From an uncultured Clostridia bacterium (GTDB taxonomy: Bacteria; Bacillota; Clostridia; Christensenellales; Aristaeellaceae), in contig CAMVEB010000002.1 of assembly GCA_947166385.1 (NCBI GenBank), positions 1 through 64,000 of the forward strand: a stretch of 64,000 bases of DNA. The letters run 5' to 3'. A model generated the notes under the pieces. It had not been told where the DNA came from. It was given only the letters and a program-made list of their open reading frames with translations, and made no database searches. This document shows, in pieces, positions 61,546 to 64,000 of the stretch. A program made the position numbers and the translations under genes. Numbering within the stretch: the first letter of the stretch is position 1; each line of letters begins with the position of its first letter.

Positions 61546-63693
61546 ATGGCAAAGAAACTGGAAGTCAGGAACCTGACAATCTCCTTCCGCACCAACAACG
61601 GCGCGGTCCGCGCGGTCCGCGATATTTCCTTCGACCTGAACGAGGGAGAGACGCTGGCGATCGCCGGCGAGAGCGGCAGCGGAAAATCCGTGACGACCCG
61701 GGCCGTGATGGGTATTCTGGCCGGGAACGCCATGGTGGAAGACGGGGAGATCATCTATGACGGGAAAGATCTGCTGAAAATTCCGGAAGAGGAATTCCAT
61801 ACGCTGCGCGGGCATAAGCTGAGCATGGTGTTCCAGGATCCGCTGAGCGCGCTGAACCCGATCATGCGGATCGGGAAGCAGCTGACAGAGGCCATGCTGC
61901 TGAACAACAAGGAGCGCCGCGCGGACGGCAGGAAGCGCTTCAACCAGATGCTGGAGGAACTGAAGAAGAACATGACGGCGGCGGGCGTGGAAAACGCCGA
62001 TGCAAAATGCCGGGAACTGGATCAGTTTACCTCCGTCGGGGTGAAAATGGAGAACGCCTTCCAGAACGCATGCGAGAACGCGGTCGGGATCCTGGACACG
62101 ATCGAGGAGGCGGACCTGGCGCTGCTGAAAAAGGATGAGCGGAACGTCCGGGAGATCTGCGGACGGATCGCGCATGCCGGAACGATGGTGCGGGATCCCT
62201 GGGTGATTCCCGCGGAGGATTCGGACTTTACGGAAGGAACGGCGCGGATTGCCTCCCTGGGAAAGGGATTTACCATGGACCGGGAAGCGGATCTCCGCGA
62301 TGCGCTCACCCGGCTGAAGAAGAGGCTGGAGCAGGCGCTGGATCCGGCTGCGGAGAAGCCGAACTTCTTCCGGATCGGTTACCTGTCTGCCCACGGCCAG
62401 AGCGCCGATCTCGCCGCGGAGTCTGTCGCGTCCATCAACGAGCGGGGACGCAAGGCGCTGGACGAGGGATTTATGCTGGATTTCCTGCGGGATACCGAAA
62501 AGGCGCTGAAATGGTCCGCCGCTGAATCGGCAAAGACCAGGGCCCGCGCGCTGGACGTTCTGCGGGAAGAACTGCCCGTGTTCACCGAGGAGAAACCGGA
62601 TGAGGGCAAATGCAGAGCCGCGGTCCGGCGGGCGGCGGACGCTGTGGAGCAGGCGATTGACCGGCTGGCGCTGGACAAGGACAACCGCGCGTATGTTTTC
62701 CGCAGCAGCATGCTGGCCTATATCAACCGGTATTTTGCCGGCCTGAAGCAGAATCCGAAGGAGGAGAAGCGGTTTGCCCGGGACACGGAACGGTACAACC
62801 GCGAAACCGCGAAAGGAAAATTCGCGCCCTCTGTTGTGCCGATGAATCTGGTGGATCTGGAAAAGACCCGGAGGGGAATGGCTGATACGGTGACCTATAT
62901 GATCTCGCATTTCAGCAGTGATCCCGTACAGCATGCGGATCTCGCGGCCGACGCGGTCCGTATGGTGGACTACCTGAAGGACCGCTCCTCCGAGTATGCC
63001 TACAAACTGAGCAAGAGCATGGCCCGGCACCGGGCGATCGAGCTGATGAAGGAAGTCGGCATTCCCGAGCCTTACCGCCGCTATTATCAGTATCCCTTCG
63101 AGTTTTCCGGCGGCATGCGGCAGCGGATCGTGATTGCCATCGCGCTGTCCGCCAATCCGGATATCCTGATCTGCGATGAACCGACCACCGCGCTGGACGT
63201 GACGATCCAGGCGCAGATCCTGGAGCTGATCAACCGGCTGAAGAAAGAGCGGAAGCTTTCCGTAATTTTCATTACCCATGACCTGGGCGTTGTGGCGAAC
63301 ATGGCGGACCGGATCGCGATCATGTACGCCGGGAAAATCGTGGAGTACGGCACGGCGGACGATGTGTTCTACGACCCGCGCCACCCTTATACCTGGGCGC
63401 TGCTGGCGTCGATGCCGGATCTGGAGACAAAGGAAAAGCTGGAGGCGATCCCCGGGACGCCCCCGAACATGATTCTGCCGCCGAAGGGAGACGCTTTCGC
63501 GGCGCGGAACCATTACGCGATGGAGATCGACCTGGAGGAGCAGCCGCCGATGTTCCGGATCAGCGACACGCACCAGGCCGCCACCTGGCTGCTGCACCCG
63601 AACGCGCCGAAAGTTGAGCCCCCCGTGATTGTGACGGAACGGATCAGACGGATGCGGAAACGGGAAGAGGCGGAAGGAGGTGCTGAAGCATGA
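61546..63693 (+). CDS. oligopeptide ABC transporter ATPase 2a (OppD/DppD type) with a 365-residue insertion
   Basis: 715 residues; ordinary OppD has about 330-350. Walker [17 protein letters not shown] (41-48) and Q-loop VFQDPLSALNPIMRIG (about 95-110) are normal. A long helical insertion, about residues 118-485 (NQMLEELKKNMTAAGVENAD, DAVGILDTIEEADL-type helices), comes before the signature [16 protein letters not shown] (about 519). Walker [16 protein letters not shown], His switch [16 protein letters not shown] and the oligopeptide C-terminal tail (GTPPNMILPPKGDAFAARNH) are present. The motifs are intact, so it should hydrolyse ATP. The insertion's role is unknown. Confidence 0.9.
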   Translation: MAKKLEVRNLTISFRTNNGAVRAVRDISFDLNEGETLAIAGESGSGKSVTTRAVMGILAGNAMVEDGEIIYDGKDLLKIPEEEFHTLRGHKLSMVFQDPLSALNPIMRIGKQLTEAMLLNNKERRADGRKRFNQMLEELKKNMTAAGVENADAKCRELDQFTSVGVKMENAFQNACENAVGILDTIEEADLALLKKDERNVREICGRIAHAGTMVRDPWVIPAEDSDFTEGTARIASLGKGFTMDREADLRDALTRLKKRLEQALDPAAEKPNFFRIGYLSAHGQSADLAAESVASINERGRKALDEGFMLDFLRDTEKALKWSAAESAKTRARALDVLREELPVFTEEKPDEGKCRAAVRRAADAVEQAIDRLALDKDNRAYVFRSSMLAYINRYFAGLKQNPKEEKRFARDTERYNRETAKGKFAPSVVPMNLVDLEKTRRGMADTVTYMISHFSSDPVQHADLAADAVRMVDYLKDRSSEYAYKLSKSMARHRAIELMKEVGIPEPYRRYYQYPFEFSGGMRQRIVIAIALSANPDILICDEPTTALDVTIQAQILELINRLKKERKLSVIFITHDLGVVANMADRIAIMYAGKIVEYGTADDVFYDPRHPYTWALLASMPDLETKEKLEAIPGTPPNMILPPKGDAFAARNHYAMEIDLEEQPPMFRISDTHQAATWLLHPNAPKVEPPVIVTERIRRMRKREEAEGGAEA

Positions 63694-64000
63694 AAACGAT
63701 TCATCGCTTCTCTTCTGCCCTGAAGGTGGCAGGGATTGTGCTGATCCTGCTGTCACTGGTGCTGGGGCTGTATGCGCTGATTAACACCGGATCCACCCGG
63801 GAGATGCTGGACCAGGGCATGACGCGGTTCGGAGCATCCGCTCGGTGGAACGATTTCCTGTCATTTGACCGGCACTTCTTTTCCGCGCTGAGCCGGTCGG
63901 TCGGCAACCGGGACCGGAAGGAAGAGGAACGCCTGACCGTGATTGACCCGGATTTCCGGAGCTGGTTTGACCGGATGGAAGACTCCGCCCGGAGCGAAGA
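63690..64000 (+). CDS. start of a membrane protein following the opp ATPase, cut by the window end
   Basis: ATG 63690 overlaps the previous stop (ATGA) and follows GGAAGGAGGTGCTGAAGC. The first 103 codons read KTIHRFSSALKVAGIVLILL then SLVLGLYALINTGSTREMLD, one membrane helix, and then a polar region with many Arg/Asp (SVGNRDRKEEERLTVIDPDF). An OppF ATPase would be expected here, but this N-terminus is unlike that family, so it may be an additional membrane component or an extended OppF. The frame runs off the window. Confidence 0.6.
   Translation, partial: MKTIHRFSSALKVAGIVLILLSLVLGLYALINTGSTREMLDQGMTRFGASARWNDFLSFDRHFFSALSRSVGNRDRKEEERLTVIDPDFRSWFDRMEDSARSE

Overview
The window reads as a chromosomal junction in an anaerobic Firmicute. 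Signs for this are strong AGGAGG ribosome sites, TTGACA/TATAAT promoters, Tn4451-type TnpV/TnpW/TnpX genes, radical SAM enzymes, a ferredoxin-linked aldo/keto reductase and large peptide ABC uptake operons. A gut or rumen member of the Clostridia is likely but cannot be proven from sequence alone. Bases 1 to about 37,300 are a mosaic accessory island, visibly AT-rich in its cargo and full of broken genes. Bases 37,300 to 64,000 look like GC-rich ordinary chromosome with intact genes.

Island, left part (1-10,450): ends of a repeat-bounded insertion element, a tnpV pseudogene, a membrane-protein gene split by a 270-bp mini-element, and a broken gene ending in a sigma-like helix-turn-helix. Then come two tandem copies of a Tn4451-like recombination module (xis-like, tnpW, tnpX). 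The first copy carries a 268-bp deletion and the second an amber stop near its 3' end. A DUF3847 gene, a putative RSF1010-type oriT and a MobA/MobL relaxase follow. Middle (10,450-19,700): a three-gene unit (dCTP deaminase, membrane-anchored deaminase-like protein, B12-type radical SAM protein), then a peptide natural-product (RiPP) cluster with a Cys-containing precursor, a SPASM radical SAM maturase and two ABC exporters. Next are an ABC remnant, a ClpP-like protease fragment fused to an IS66 leader, and an AgrD-like peptide gene.

Right part of the island (19,700-37,300): a secreted protein, a group II intron remnant, a frameshifted IS110 transposase with a structured upstream flank, several small genes, and a minus-strand cluster. 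That cluster is led by a 1304-residue protein combining a phosphoribosyltransferase-like domain, a nucleotide-cyclase-like domain and a C-terminal nucleoside-phosphorylase (PNP) domain, followed by a HAD phosphatase gene and small genes. This is the best candidate for an undescribed system, plausibly nucleotide-based defence or signalling. A decayed IS66 element, an XRE regulator, an excisionase and a tyrosine integrase close the island.

Chromosomal part (37,300-64,000): a DUF4003 gene, a small lipoprotein, a nucleotidyltransferase remnant and a lone radical SAM gene. These are followed by a polar amino-acid ABC operon, an aldo/keto reductase, an exported protein, a MutS-family ATPase and a lipid kinase. 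Two complete oligopeptide (Opp/Dpp) operons end the window; both are preceded by nearly identical promoters and leader hairpins and both have a hairpin after the binding-protein gene. No rRNA, tRNA or CRISPR array was seen.
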